64,000 nucleotides of DNA from Natronosporangium sp035305625 (GTDB taxonomy: Bacteria > Actinomycetota > Actinomycetes > Mycobacteriales > Micromonosporaceae): contig CAWEKD010000005.1 in the NCBI GenBank assembly GCA_963809545.1, positions 1,364,001 through 1,428,000 of the forward strand, in the 5' to 3' direction. This document shows, piece by piece, positions 25,702 to 35,638 of this stretch (positions are counted from its first letter, which is position 1; the number at the start of each line of letters is the position of its first letter). Below the pieces are notes generated by a model, which saw only the letters and a list, made by a program, of their open reading frames with translations, did no database searches and was not told where the DNA came from. A program made the translations under genes and the position numbers.

Positions 25702-26481
25702 ATGACGGCGACATCTCTGTCAGAGCCGGTGGTCGCCCTTGACCTGACCGGCCGGACCGCGTTGGTCACCGGGGGCGGCAGTGGAATCGGGTTGGCGTGT
25801 GTGCGCCGGTTGGCCGCCGCCGGGGCACGGGTGGTGGTGGTGGACCGGGACGCGGCGGCCGCCCACGCCGCGGTGGCGGGGATCGAGGCGGAGGCGGTGG
25901 TGTGTGACCTCGCCGATCCCGAACAGGTCGACGCTCTGCCGGACCAGGTCGACGTACTGGTCAACAACGCCGGGATGCAGCACGTGGCGGCGGTGGCGGA
26001 GTTCCCGCCGGAGCGCTTCGAGGCGCTGCAGCAGGTCATGGTGACCGCGCCGTTTCGGTTGATCCGCCGGATCCTGCCCGGCATGTACACCCGTCGATGG
26101 GGGCGGATCGTGAACATCTCCTCGGTGCACGGGCTGCGCGCCTCACCGTACAAATCGGGGTACGTGGCGGCCAAGCACGCCCTGGAGGGACTGAGCAAGG
26201 TGGTGGCGCTGGAGGCGGCGCCGTACGGGGTGACCTGCAACTGTGTCAACCCCGGGTACGTGCGTACCCCGCTGGTCGAGGGACAGATCCGTGCCCAGGC
26301 CGCCCAGCACGGGGTTCCTGAGTCTGAAGTGGTGGAACGGATCCTGCTCGCCCGCTCGGCGGTCAAACGATTGCTGGAACCGGCGGAGGTGGCCGAGGTG
26401 GTGGCCTTCCTGTGCACCCCGGCGGCCGGATTCATCACCGGTAGCGCGATCGTGATGGACGGTGGCTGGACCGCGCACTGA
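25702..26481 (+). CDS. 3-hydroxybutyrate dehydrogenase (SDR family)
   Basis: A 259-residue short-chain dehydrogenase that oxidises 3-hydroxybutyrate to acetoacetate with NAD+. It has the TGGGSGIG nucleotide motif, NNAG, the catalytic Ser (NISSVHG), and YxxxK (GYVAAKHALEG). The substrate-specific C-terminus PGYVRTPLVEGQI, RILLARSAVKRLLEP and AAGFITGSAIVMDGGWTA is diagnostic for 3-hydroxybutyrate dehydrogenases. A TACCGT -10 box ends 8 nt before the ATG, so the transcript may be leaderless. With the nearby PHB depolymerase it forms a polyhydroxybutyrate degradation route. Confidence 0.92.
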   Translation: MTATSLSEPVVALDLTGRTALVTGGGSGIGLACVRRLAAAGARVVVVDRDAAAAHAAVAGIEAEAVVCDLADPEQVDALPDQVDVLVNNAGMQHVAAVAEFPPERFEALQQVMVTAPFRLIRRILPGMYTRRWGRIVNISSVHGLRASPYKSGYVAAKHALEGLSKVVALEAAPYGVTCNCVNPGYVRTPLVEGQIRAQAAQHGVPESEVVERILLARSAVKRLLEPAEVAEVVAFLCTPAAGFITGSAIVMDGGWTAH

Positions 26482-26505
26482 CCCCGACTCGGCAGAATGG
26501 TCGGC

Positions 26506-28538
26506 ATGGCAGGCGATCCTGCCGCGCCGACCCCCGCGGCGCGGTTCCTGGAGCTGCTGGCCGCGGAGGCCCCGGTCGAGGAGTTCGAGCGGGTGGCGGT
26601 GGCCGCGCGCCAGGCGGGTGGGTCCGCCGCCGAGCTGGCCGCCGTGGAGCGGGACCGGCTGGTCGCGCTGCGGGTGCGGGCGCTGCTGGAGCACCGCCGT
26701 CGGCGGGAGGCGGAGCTGTCCGGCCTGTTCGACACCGCCAGCGACCTGGCCAGGTTGCGGGATGTGGACGAGGTGCTGCGGGCGATCGCACGCCGGGCCC
26801 GGACCCTCCTCGGCGCCGACGTGGCCTACCTGACGCTGCACGACCCGGAACGCGGCGACACCTACATGCGGGTCACCGACGGGTCGATCTCGGCCCGGTT
26901 CCAGGCGCTCCGGCTGCCCATGGGGGCAGGCCTGGGTGGGTTGGTGGCGCAGACCGCCCGCCCGTACGCCACCGCCGACTACCTCTCCGATCCCCGGTTC
27001 GACCACCAGGACGAGATCGACGCCGGGTACGGGAGGAGGGGTTGGTGGCCATCCTCGGGGTGCCGCTGCAGCTCGGGGAGCGGGTGTTGGGGGTGTTGTT
27101 CGCCGCCAACCGTTCCCCGCGGCCGTTCCATCGCCAGGAGGTGGCGCTGTTGGTGTCGCTCGGAGCCCATGCGGCGGTGGCGTTGGACAGTGCCCGGCGG
27201 CTGGCCGAGACCCGAGCGGCGTTGGCGGAGCTGTCCGCGGCCAACGAGACGATCCGGGCCCACAGCGCGGACGTGGAGCGGGCCGCGGCCGCGCACGACC
27301 GGATGACCGCGGTGGTGCTGCGCGGCGGCGGGGTGGAGGACGTCGCCGCGGTGGTGACCGAGGTGCTCGGGGGTGGGCTGGTGGTGCTGGAACCCGACGG
27401 CCGACCGTTGGCCTCGGTGGGACCGTCCCCCGCGGTGACGTGGACGCCGGAGGAACTCGCCGCGGCGGTGGCTACCGCCCGCGCCTCGGAGCGGGGAGTG
27501 CATCCGATCGGGGTCGGTCCGGCGCGGCGCTGGGTGGCGGCGGTGGCGGCCGGCGGGGAGGACCTGGGGGCGTTGATCTGGGCACCGCCGGTCGATCCGG
27601 ACCAGCCGGCGGGTGAGATCAGCGAGTCCGATCAGCGGATCCTGGGCCGGGCGGCGGTCGTCACCGCGCTGCTGCTGCTGTTTCGCCGCAGCGTCACCGA
27701 AGCCGAGAACCGGGTTCGGGGAGAGCTGCTGGACGACTTGGTGCGCCGGCCGGGGCAGGACCTGGCCGGACTGCGGGATCGGGCCCGGCGGCTGGGGGTC
27801 GACCTTGATTCCCGGTACGTGGTGGTGGTCGCCGACTTCGGCCCGGGCTCGACGGATAGGTGTGGGGCGGCCGGTGAGCTGTCGGTGGCGCGGGCCCGTG
27901 CCGGGTTCTGGGCCGCCTCCCACGCCTCCCGCCTCGGTGGCCTGGCCGCCGGCCGCGGGGAGCGACTGGTGCTGCTGCTGCCGGGCGACGACCCCGCCGA
28001 GGCGGCGCAGGAGGTGGTCACGCAACTGAGTCAGGTACTGGATCGGCCGGTCACCGCGGGGGCGGCGGGGCCGGCCGCGGGGGCGGCGCGGGCGGCGGCG
28101 ACCTACGCGGAGGCAGAGCGGTGCCTGACCGCTCTGCTCGCGCTCGGTCGGGTCGGGAGCGCCGGCAGCGCCGCGGAGCTGGGGTTCATCGGCCTGCTGT
28201 TGGGTCGGGATACCGGCGAGCCCGTCAGCGGGGCGGCGGTGCGCCGGTTCGTGACCACCACGCTCGGGCCGGTGCTCGAGTACGACCAGCGGCGCGGCAC
28301 CGCCTTGCTGACTACGTTGGAGGAGTACTTCGCCGCTGGGGGCAGCCTGGTTCGCGCCGCGGCCCGGTTGCACGTACACGTCAACACGGTGTCCCAGCGC
28401 CTGGAGCGGGTGGGGCGGCTGCTCGGGCCCGGCTGGCACCAGCCAGACCGGGCCGTCGAGCTTCAGCTTGCGCTGCGGTTACACCGCCTCAGCAGCCATT
28501 CACCCAGTGATCCGGGCCGACCTGCCGCAGGGTGGTGA
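26506..28538 (+). pseudogene. GAF and PucR-type HTH regulator with one frameshift
   Basis: A ~677-residue regulator read across one missing G near 27026. Before it: an N-terminal helical part and most of a GAF domain (LRDVDEVLRAIARRARTLLGADVAYLTLHD). After it the GAF domain finishes (VREEGLVAILGVPLQLGERVLGVLFAANR), followed by a coiled coil, a second sensory region and a PucR/CdaR-type C-terminal HTH (LVRAARLHVHVNTVSQRLERV-like). The gap falls in a G run, so a sequencing error is plausible. It follows bdh by 24 bp and probably controls PHB use. Its last 50 bp overlap the convergent depolymerase gene. ATG 26497 is an alternative start. Confidence 0.82.
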
Positions 28539-29733
28539 CCACTCCGACGCTCCATAGTCCGAGCGGGTCGTCTGACCCGACGGCGTAGGTGTAGCCACCG
28601 ACCTGATAGGCCCGACCCGCCAGGGTATGGGCGTAGTTGTGGTAGGTGACGCACACCGGGGGCGGGGTGGCGGTGGGCGACGGGGTCGGAGTGGCGGTAG
28701 GTGACGGGGTCGGAGTGGCGGTAGGTGACGGGGTCGGAGTGGCGGTGGGCGGTGGGCCACCGTCGTCGGCCAATCCGAACCAGACCGCGTCGTGGTAGGC
28801 GGCGCACAGCCGGTCCAGGAAGTACGCCCCGGCGGTGCCGCATTGGTCGGTGGCGCTACCGGGATCGACCGGCTGGCCGTGCCCCATCCCGGAGATCAGG
28901 TACCGGCGTACCTGGTCCGCGCCGTAGATGTCCAGCGTGGTGTCGGCGGGCAGGGAGCGGGTCTCGGACGGGGTCTGGGAGATGCCGAGTACGTTCGTCC
29001 ACTGTTTCATCAACTCGGTCGCGTTGATCGACGTCACCGTGAAGTCCGAGGTGCCGTGCCAGATCGCTACCTTCGGTCGTGGCCCTTGGTAGCCGGGGTA
29101 GGCGTTCCGGACCAGGTCACCCCACTGCTGCGGGGTGCGCTGCACCCCTACGAACTGGCACATGACCGTGGTCTCCGGCGGCGCACACCGGTACGGCAGG
29201 CCGGCGACCACCGAGCCGGCCGCGAATACGTCCGGATAGGTGGCCAGCATGGCGGCGGCCATCGCGCCCCCGGCGGATAGGCCGGTGATGAACACCCGGT
29301 GCGGGTCCGAGCCGTAGTGGGTGACGGCGTAGGAGACCATTTGCCGGATCGAGAGCGCCTCCCCGGCGTCCCGGCGGGTGTGGGCGGCTTCGTACCAGCG
29401 GAAGCAGGACGCGCCCTGGTTGGTCGCTCGCTGTTGTGGGTAGACGATGGCGAACCCCCACTGGTCGGCGTACTGCCGCCAACCGGAATGGCTGTGGAAG
29501 GTGGCCGCGTCCTGGGTGCAGCCGTGCAGCGCCACCACGAGCGGGGCGCCGGGCGGGAGGCCGTCCGGGCGGTAGCTGTACATGTCGAGGTTGCCCGGGT
29601 TGGAGCCGAACCCGGTCACGGGTTGCAGCGTCGCCGCATGCGCGGAGCTGTGGGTGAGTACGAGGGTGCCGGCCAGGGCGAGCACCAGGCCGGATAGGAC
29701 GGCGGTGAGTGCCGCCAGCGGGGTGCGTACCAT
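28489..29733 (-). CDS. Secreted poly(3-hydroxybutyrate) depolymerase
   Basis: A 414-residue extracellular esterase. A signal peptide ends near AHA33. The catalytic alpha/beta-hydrolase domain has oxyanion HGCTQ (70-74), lipase box GLSAGG (Ser153), and a catalytic His in GMGHGQPVDPG. A Pro/Thr/Ser linker (PTPSPTAT repeats, about 331-361) joins a ~50-residue C-terminal domain (CVTYHNYAHTLAGRAYQVGGYTYAVGSDDPLGLWS), a likely polymer-binding module. This is the type 1 short-chain PHA depolymerase layout. Released 3-hydroxybutyrate would be oxidised by the dehydrogenase at 25702-26481. A GGAGGGGC ribosome site precedes the ATG. Confidence 0.92.
   Translation of the reverse strand: MVRTPLAALTAVLSGLVLALAGTLVLTHSSAHAATLQPVTGFGSNPGNLDMYSYRPDGLPPGAPLVVALHGCTQDAATFHSHSGWRQYADQWGFAIVYPQQRATNQGASCFRWYEAAHTRRDAGEALSIRQMVSYAVTHYGSDPHRVFITGLSAGGAMAAAMLATYPDVFAAGSVVAGLPYRCAPPETTVMCQFVGVQRTPQQWGDLVRNAYPGYQGPRPKVAIWHGTSDFTVTSINATELMKQWTNVLGISQTPSETRSLPADTTLDIYGADQVRRYLISGMGHGQPVDPGSATDQCGTAGAYFLDRLCAAYHDAVWFGLADDGGPPPTATPTPSPTATPTPSPTATPTPSPTATPPPVCVTYHNYAHTLAGRAYQVGGYTYAVGSDDPLGLWSVGVVTTLRQVGPDHWVNGC
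28672..28743. repeat. Three 24-bp tandem repeats encoding depolymerase linker
   Basis: Three consecutive 24-bp units at 28672, 28696 and 28720, the last two identical. They encode PTPSPTAT-type octapeptides in the linker of the PHB depolymerase. In-frame gain or loss of units would change linker length without breaking the protein. Confidence 0.9.
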
Positions 29734-29901
29734 CGCGCCCCTCCTTCATCGAAGCTTACCGGTTTGTGGCGACGGTAGGGCGGGAAAGAGGGGGCGGGGA
29801 ATGGGCGGGGAGCACATATCAGCAGGTAGGCGTATGTGGTCGACCGCTAGCGAAGGCTCGCCGATGCCTGCGGACCCCGATCGATTGATCGATGGAGGGG
29901 G

Positions 29902-30522
29902 TTAGTCGCGGGCGCCGAGACCGCGGGTGACGAATTGGAGGATCTGCTCGAACACCGCTTCGGGTACCTCTCCCCGTTCCGGGTACTGCCACAGGATCCA
30001 CCGCATGCCGACCAGTTCCCCTACCCCCATCAACGCCCACGCCAGCACCTCGGGGTCTCCCTCGGCGATCTCACCGGCGTCCATGGCGGCGCGGAGCCCC
30101 GCCACGTACCCCTCGGCGATCTTGGCGTAGTGGTCGTGGAGCGCTTGCGGGGAGACGAACTCGGCCTGCCGAATGATCCGGTAGAGCGCGGGGTGCTCGG
30201 CGGTGAACCGGAAGAACCCGGCGAACCCCAGCCGTTCCCGTTCGGCCCGGGTAGTGGCGCCCGCAGCCGCCTCCGACATCGCCCGCCGTACCCGGCGGTT
30301 GAGGTCGGAGACCAGCTCATCGAAGATCTGCTGTTTGCTGGTGAAGTAGAGATAGAAGGTGCCTTGGCTGACCCCGGCCGCCTCCGTGATCTTGACGATG
30401 GAGGCGGCTTCGTAGCCGTACTCGCCGAACACCTGCTCGGCCGCGTCTAGTAGGCGCCGCCGGGTCCGCTCACCCCGCTTGGACAGTGGCTGCCCGTTGG
30501 TGTTCGTGTGGACCTCGGTCAC
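29902..30522 (-). CDS. TetR/AcrR family transcriptional regulator
   Basis: A 206-residue repressor. The HTH lies at about residues 18-63 (TRRRLLDAAEQVFGEYGYEAASIVKITEAAGVSQGTFYLYFTSKQQIFDEL). The all-helical ligand domain resembles TetR regulators of fatty-acid or acyl-CoA metabolism, with an aromatic-rich pocket (RFTAEHPALYRIIRQAEFV). It is divergent from the acyl-CoA synthetase/Liv operon, and its start is 17 bp from the first of two matching operator-like repeats, so it very likely controls that operon and itself. The ligand is probably an acyl-CoA or carboxylate (inference). Confidence 0.93.
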   Translation of the reverse strand: MTEVHTNTNGQPLSKRGERTRRRLLDAAEQVFGEYGYEAASIVKITEAAGVSQGTFYLYFTSKQQIFDELVSDLNRRVRRAMSEAAAGATTRAERERLGFAGFFRFTAEHPALYRIIRQAEFVSPQALHDHYAKIAEGYVAGLRAAMDAGEIAEGDPEVLAWALMGVGELVGMRWILWQYPERGEVPEAVFEQILQFVTRGLGARD

Positions 30523-30538
30523 CCGGGAAATATAACAG

Positions 30539-30610
30539 ATGAATCACGTCTCAGTTTGGTCTTGACGGGCCCTTACCGCTCCCTTAACTTCTACCTGAAT
30601 CACCTCTCAG
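30539..30610 (+). promoter_or_regulatory. Promoter flanked by two TetR operator candidates
   Basis: ATGAATCACGTCTCAG (30539-30554) and CTGAATCACCTCTCAG (30595-30610) are near-identical direct copies of a TGA-N8-TCA dyad, 56 bp apart. Between them lie TTGACG (30562-30567) and TAACTT (30585-30590) with 17-bp spacing, a good promoter for the operon starting at GTG 30634. The second copy would block elongation or open-complex formation, the first RNA polymerase entry. Confidence 0.65.
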
Positions 30611-30633
30611 GTTGGCGGGAGGAGGTACCCGCA

Positions 30634-32139
30634 GTGAAGGTGCCCGACCTGCTGGCGGCGCGCGCGCGACTGGCTCCGGATCGGACCGCCTTGGTGGACA
30701 CACGCTCCGGCCGGGAGTTCAGCTACGCCGAGGCCTCCCGTCGCGCGGGGCGGCTGGCCTGGTATCTGCGTGACCAGCTCGAGGTACGCCCGGGGGACCG
30801 GGTGGCGTTGTTGTGCGGCAATCGGGTCGAGGTGATCGAGTTACTGATCGCCTGTGGCCGGATCGGCGCGCTCCTGGTGCCGCTGAACTGGCGGCTATCC
30901 GTGCCCGAGCTCGCCGAAGTGATGCGCGACTGCACCCCCACCGCGCTGCTGTGTGACGCGACCCGGGCGTCCGCCGCGGAGGCCCTATGGGAGCGGCCGG
31001 TGATCCTGGACGACGCCCTGGAACAGGAATTGTCCACCGCGGAGGAGCTGCCGGACTGGGGGTTCGTCGACGGAGACCAGCCGTGGTATCTGCTCTACAC
31101 CTCCGGCACCACCGGCCCGCCCAAGGGCGTGATCCAGACCTACGGCATGGCGGTGGTCAACTACCTGAACATCACCGCCGCGGTCGACCTGACCAGCACC
31201 GACGTCACCCTCAACCCGCTACCGACCTTCCATACCGGCGGGATCAACCTCTATCCACTGCCGACCCTGCTGGCCGGGGGCACCGCCATCATCCAGCACG
31301 AGTTCGATCCGGGACTGGCGCTACACCTGTTGGCCACCCGGGCGACGATGTTCTTCGGGGTGCCCACGATGTACCAGCGGCTGATGGCGCACCCTGACTT
31401 CGCCACCACCGACCTGTCCCGGGTGCGCAGCTGGGCCAGTGGTGGGGCACCGTTCCCGGTCCCGCTGCTGACCGCGTTGGCGGAGCGGGGGATCGTGGTA
31501 CGGCAGGGCATGGGGATGACCGAGACCGGCCCCACGCTGTTCCTGATCGATCAGGAGCACGCGCTCTCCAAAGCGGGTTCGGTCGGCAAACCCCAACCCT
31601 TCTCGCAGGTCAAGCTGGTCGCCCCGGACGGGACCGAGACCGACGAGGGAGAGCTGCTGATCCGCGGCCCCGGCATCACCCCCGGCTATTGGCGGCAGCC
31701 GGAGGCCACCGCCGCCGCGTTCACCCCCGATGGCTGGCTCCGCTCCGGAGACGTGGCCCGCCGGGATGCCGACGGGTACTACACCATCGTCGACCGGATC
31801 AAGGACATGTACATCTCCGGCGGGGAGAACGTCTACCCCGCCGAGGTGGAGCGGGTGCTGCTTACCCATCCGGCGGTGGTGGAGGCGGCGGTCGTTGGGG
31901 TGCCGGACGAGCGCTGGGGCGAGACCGGGGCGGCGTTCCTGGTCGGTCGAGAACCGGTCGACGACGACGAAATCCGAGCCTTCTGTCGGCAGCGGTTGGC
32001 CGGTTACAAGGTCCCCGGGCACATCCGGCAGGTGGAGGAACTTCCCCGCAACGCTGCCGGCAAGGTCCTCAAAGGAAAGCTGCGGGAGCTTTTCCAGCCC
32101 GTGAGCCACACCCCCGAAACTGTGAGGAGAACCCCATGA
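30634..32139 (+). CDS. AMP-dependent acyl-CoA synthetase/ligase
   Basis: A 501-residue ANL-superfamily enzyme that activates a carboxylate with ATP and CoA. Start GTG 30634 follows a GGAGGAGGT site. Motifs: LLYTSGTTGPPKGVIQTY (P-loop-like A3), GMGMTETGPT (A5), DGWLRSGDVARRDADGYYTIVDRIKDM (A7-A8) and the catalytic Lys near the C-terminus in NAAGKVLKGKLRE. The group is close to fatty-acid or aromatic CoA ligases. It is the first gene of a seven-gene operon with a Liv-type importer, so it probably traps the imported acid as its CoA thioester. Confidence 0.92.
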   Translation: MKVPDLLAARARLAPDRTALVDTRSGREFSYAEASRRAGRLAWYLRDQLEVRPGDRVALLCGNRVEVIELLIACGRIGALLVPLNWRLSVPELAEVMRDCTPTALLCDATRASAAEALWERPVILDDALEQELSTAEELPDWGFVDGDQPWYLLYTSGTTGPPKGVIQTYGMAVVNYLNITAAVDLTSTDVTLNPLPTFHTGGINLYPLPTLLAGGTAIIQHEFDPGLALHLLATRATMFFGVPTMYQRLMAHPDFATTDLSRVRSWASGGAPFPVPLLTALAERGIVVRQGMGMTETGPTLFLIDQEHALSKAGSVGKPQPFSQVKLVAPDGTETDEGELLIRGPGITPGYWRQPEATAAAFTPDGWLRSGDVARRDADGYYTIVDRIKDMYISGGENVYPAEVERVLLTHPAVVEAAVVGVPDERWGETGAAFLVGREPVDDDEIRAFCRQRLAGYKVPGHIRQVEELPRNAAGKVLKGKLRELFQPVSHTPETVRRTP

Positions 32140-33309
32140 ACAGACGTGTCCTGGTACGGGCGGGCGCCGCCGCCGCAGCCGTAGTGCTGGGCCTATCCGC
32201 ATGCGGTGAGCCCGGCAGCAGTGGCGGCGGTGAGGAGCAGGTGGTCCGCGTCGGCGTACTCACCTCCACCAGCGGCCTGTTGGCCAGCTACGGCCAGCAG
32301 TTCACGGAGGGCTTCCGGGCCGGGCTGGAGTACGCCACCGGCGGCAGCGACCAGGTAGGGGGCGTCACCCTGGAGGTGACCTACCACGACGACGCCACCG
32401 AGCCCGCCACCGCCACCGCGGTAGCCACCGACCTGATCGGCCAGGGTTACCAGATCATCACCGGCACCACCTCCTCCGGGGTGGCGGTACAGCTGGCGCC
32501 GCTGGCCGAACAGAACCAGGTGCTGTACATCGCCGGTCCCGCCGCCACCGATGCGGTCACCGGCATCAACGACTACACCTTCCGCTCCGGTCGCCAGACC
32601 TGGCAGGACGTGCAAGCCGCCGCCTCCTTCGTCGGCGACCTCACCGGCAGCGAGGTGCTGGTGTTCGCCCAGGACTACGACTTCGGTAAGTCCAACGTGG
32701 CGGCGGTGGAGGCGGTGCTCGGCGAGGCCGGCGGGGCGGAGGTGAACTCACTCCTGGTGCCGCTGGACACCACCGACTTCACCCCGTTCGTCCGCCAGAT
32801 CGTGGAAGCCGAGCCGGACATGGTCTACGTGGCCTGGGCCGGCGACACCACCGCCAGCATGTGGCAGGCGCTCACCCAGCAGGGCGTGTTCGACATCACC
32901 AAGGTGGTGACCGGGCTGGCCGACCGGGTCGGTTTCCCGCTGTTCGGTGAGGCCGCCGAGCACATCAGCTTCCTGTCGCACTACTTCGCCGAGGCCAGCG
33001 ACAACGAACCGGCCCAGGCGCTGATCGACGCGGTCGGCACCCCGGACATCTTCCACGTCGACGGGTTCGTCGCGGCGCAGATGGTGGTGCAGGCGGTGGC
33101 CGAGGGTGGTACCGATGTGGACGCCATGGTGTCCGCGCTGGAGGGTTGGACGTTCACCAGCCCGAAGGGGGAGACCACGGTACGGCCGGAGGACCACGCC
33201 CTGCTGCAACCGATGTTCCACGCCCGGCTGACGGTGCGTGACGGCGAGTACCTGCCGGAGCTGGTCACGACCCTGTCGCCGGACCAGGTCGCTCCACCGG
33301 TGGCTAGCG

Positions 33310-33317
<8 letters not shown>
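32136..33317 (+). CDS. Branched-chain amino acid-type ABC substrate-binding lipoprotein
   Basis: A 393-residue periplasmic-binding lipoprotein. Signal peptide with lipobox LSAC (Cys about 26), then VVRVGVLTSTSGLLASYGQQFTEGF, the type I fold start seen in LivJ/LivK relatives. It overlaps the acyl-CoA synthetase stop by 4 bp and has a GAGGAG site. HAA-family binding proteins next to CoA ligases often carry aromatic or aliphatic carboxylates rather than leucine, which fits this operon. The ligand itself cannot be read from sequence. Confidence 0.92.
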
Positions 33318-34058
<741 letters not shown>

Positions 34059-34062
<4 letters not shown>

Positions 34063-34775
34063 TCCTCCACGTCGACAAGCTCAACGTGTTCCTCGGCGAG
34101 TCTCACATCCTGCATGACGTCTCGTTCGAGGTGCCGCAGGGCGGCGTGACCGCCCTGCTGGGGCGCAACGGTGCCGGCAAGACCACCACCCTGCGTGCCC
34201 TGATGGCGCTGGCGCCCGCCACCGGCCAGATCCGGCTGGCCGGACAGGAGATATCCCAGGAACTCACCCACCAGATTGTCCGGCGGGGCGTGGGGTACGT
34301 GCCGGAAAACCGGGAAGTGTTCGCCGGCCTGACGGTGCAGGAGAACCTCCGCCTGGCGGAGCGCCCCGGCGGCCCCCACCACTACGACCGGGTGTTCAGC
34401 CTGTTCCCCCGGCTCAAGGAGCGCCTGCGGCAGCGGGCGGGCACCATGTCCGGCGGTGAGCAGCAGATGCTGGCGCTGGCCCGGGCGTTACTCAACGACA
34501 ACCAGCTGCTCCTGATCGACGAACCCAGCCAGGGATTGGCGCCGCACCTGGTCACCGAGCTGACCGAGGTGCTGGCGCAGGTCGCTGACCTGGTGACCGT
34601 ACTGCTGGTGGAGCAGAACCTCGCGATGGTGCGCCGGCTGGCGCGACACGCGATCGTGCTCGACCAGGGGCGGGTGGTGTGGACCGGCAGCGCGGAGGAG
34701 CTGCTGTCTGATCAGGACACTACGCGGCAGCTGCTCGGGGTCGGGGTGGCTGGTCGGTCAGGAGGTGGAGTATGA
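34059..34775 (+). CDS. Liv-type ABC transporter ATPase (LivF-like)
   Basis: A 238-residue ATPase with Walker A GRNGAGKTT, the LivF-type RRGVGYVPENREVFAGLTVQENL, signature MSGGEQQMLALARAL, and Walker B LLLIDEPSQGLAP. Start GTG 34059 overlaps the LivG stop (GTGA). It forms the heterodimeric motor of the importer with the preceding gene. Confidence 0.94.
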
Positions 34776-35638
34776 GCAGCTTCGTCCTGATGACCGCCAC
34801 CGGACTGGGGTTGGCGGCGCTGTACTTTCTGGTCGCCTCGGGCCTGTCCCTCATCTTCGGACTGATGGGCGTGTTGAACTTCGCCCACGCGGCCTTCCTC
34901 ACCCTGGGCGGGTACACCGCCTGGCTGGTCACCGACGCCACCGGCAGCCTCGTGCTCGGCATCGTGGCCGGGGTCGCCCTCGCGGCCGGAGCGGGGGCGT
35001 TGACCGAGAGCGCCCTCTTGCGGCGGATGCACGGGGACCATGTACCGCAGGTGCTGCTGACCGTGGGGTTACTGTTGGCCTTCACCGCCTTGGTGCGGGC
35101 AGTGTTCGGCTCCGATGCCCGCCCCATGCCGGTGCCGCGCTGGATGACCGACGTGACCTCGATCGCTGGGGCACCGATTCCGAACAGCCGGTTCGTACTG
35201 ATCGTGGCCGCGGTCGTGGTCTACGCGGCACTGGCGTTGTTCCTCGCCCGGACTCGGTACGGGCTGATCGTGCGCGCCGGGGTGGAGAACCGAGCCATGG
35301 TCACCGCCTTGGGCATCGATGTCCGGCGGGCGTTCACGCTGGTGTTCGCGATCGGGACCGGGCTGGCCGCGCTGGCCGGTTCCCTGGTGGCGCTGGTGCA
35401 GGACGTGGTCTCCCCGGAGCAAGGGATGAGCCTGCTCATCTTCGCGTTCATCGTGGTGATCATCGGCGGCCTGGGCTCCTTCCACGGTTCCGCGCTAGCC
35501 GCGCTCCTGGTCGGGCTGGTGCAGCAGTACGCCAACTTCTACGCCCTGACCGGGATGGGAGACCTGGTGGTGGTGCTGCTCCTGGCCGGGATCCTGCTGA
35601 CCCGCCCGCAGGGCCTGCTCGGAAGGAGACTCGCATGA
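34772..35638 (+). CDS. Liv-type ABC transporter permease (LivH-like)
   Basis: A 288-residue integral membrane permease of about eight helices: ATGLGLAALYFLVASGLSLIFGLMGVLNFAHAAFLTLGGY is the standard LivH opening, and GIDVRRAFTLVFAIGTGLAALAG contains the ATPase-coupling loop. Start ATG 34772 overlaps the LivF stop by 4 bp after a GGAGG site. It forms the channel with the LivM-like subunit. Confidence 0.94.
   Translation: MSSFVLMTATGLGLAALYFLVASGLSLIFGLMGVLNFAHAAFLTLGGYTAWLVTDATGSLVLGIVAGVALAAGAGALTESALLRRMHGDHVPQVLLTVGLLLAFTALVRAVFGSDARPMPVPRWMTDVTSIAGAPIPNSRFVLIVAAVVVYAALALFLARTRYGLIVRAGVENRAMVTALGIDVRRAFTLVFAIGTGLAALAGSLVALVQDVVSPEQGMSLLIFAFIVVIIGGLGSFHGSALAALLVGLVQQYANFYALTGMGDLVVVLLLAGILLTRPQGLLGRRLA

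Noticed and set aside
26979..28439. 486-residue open frame on - strand in the GAF-HTH regulator
   Set aside because: It has low-complexity Gln/Arg/Pro composition and no recognisable fold; the plus strand reads as a regulator after one-base correction.
28672..28743. Short regular repeats as a CRISPR array
   Set aside because: Units are contiguous without spacers, in frame, and encode a Pro/Thr linker.
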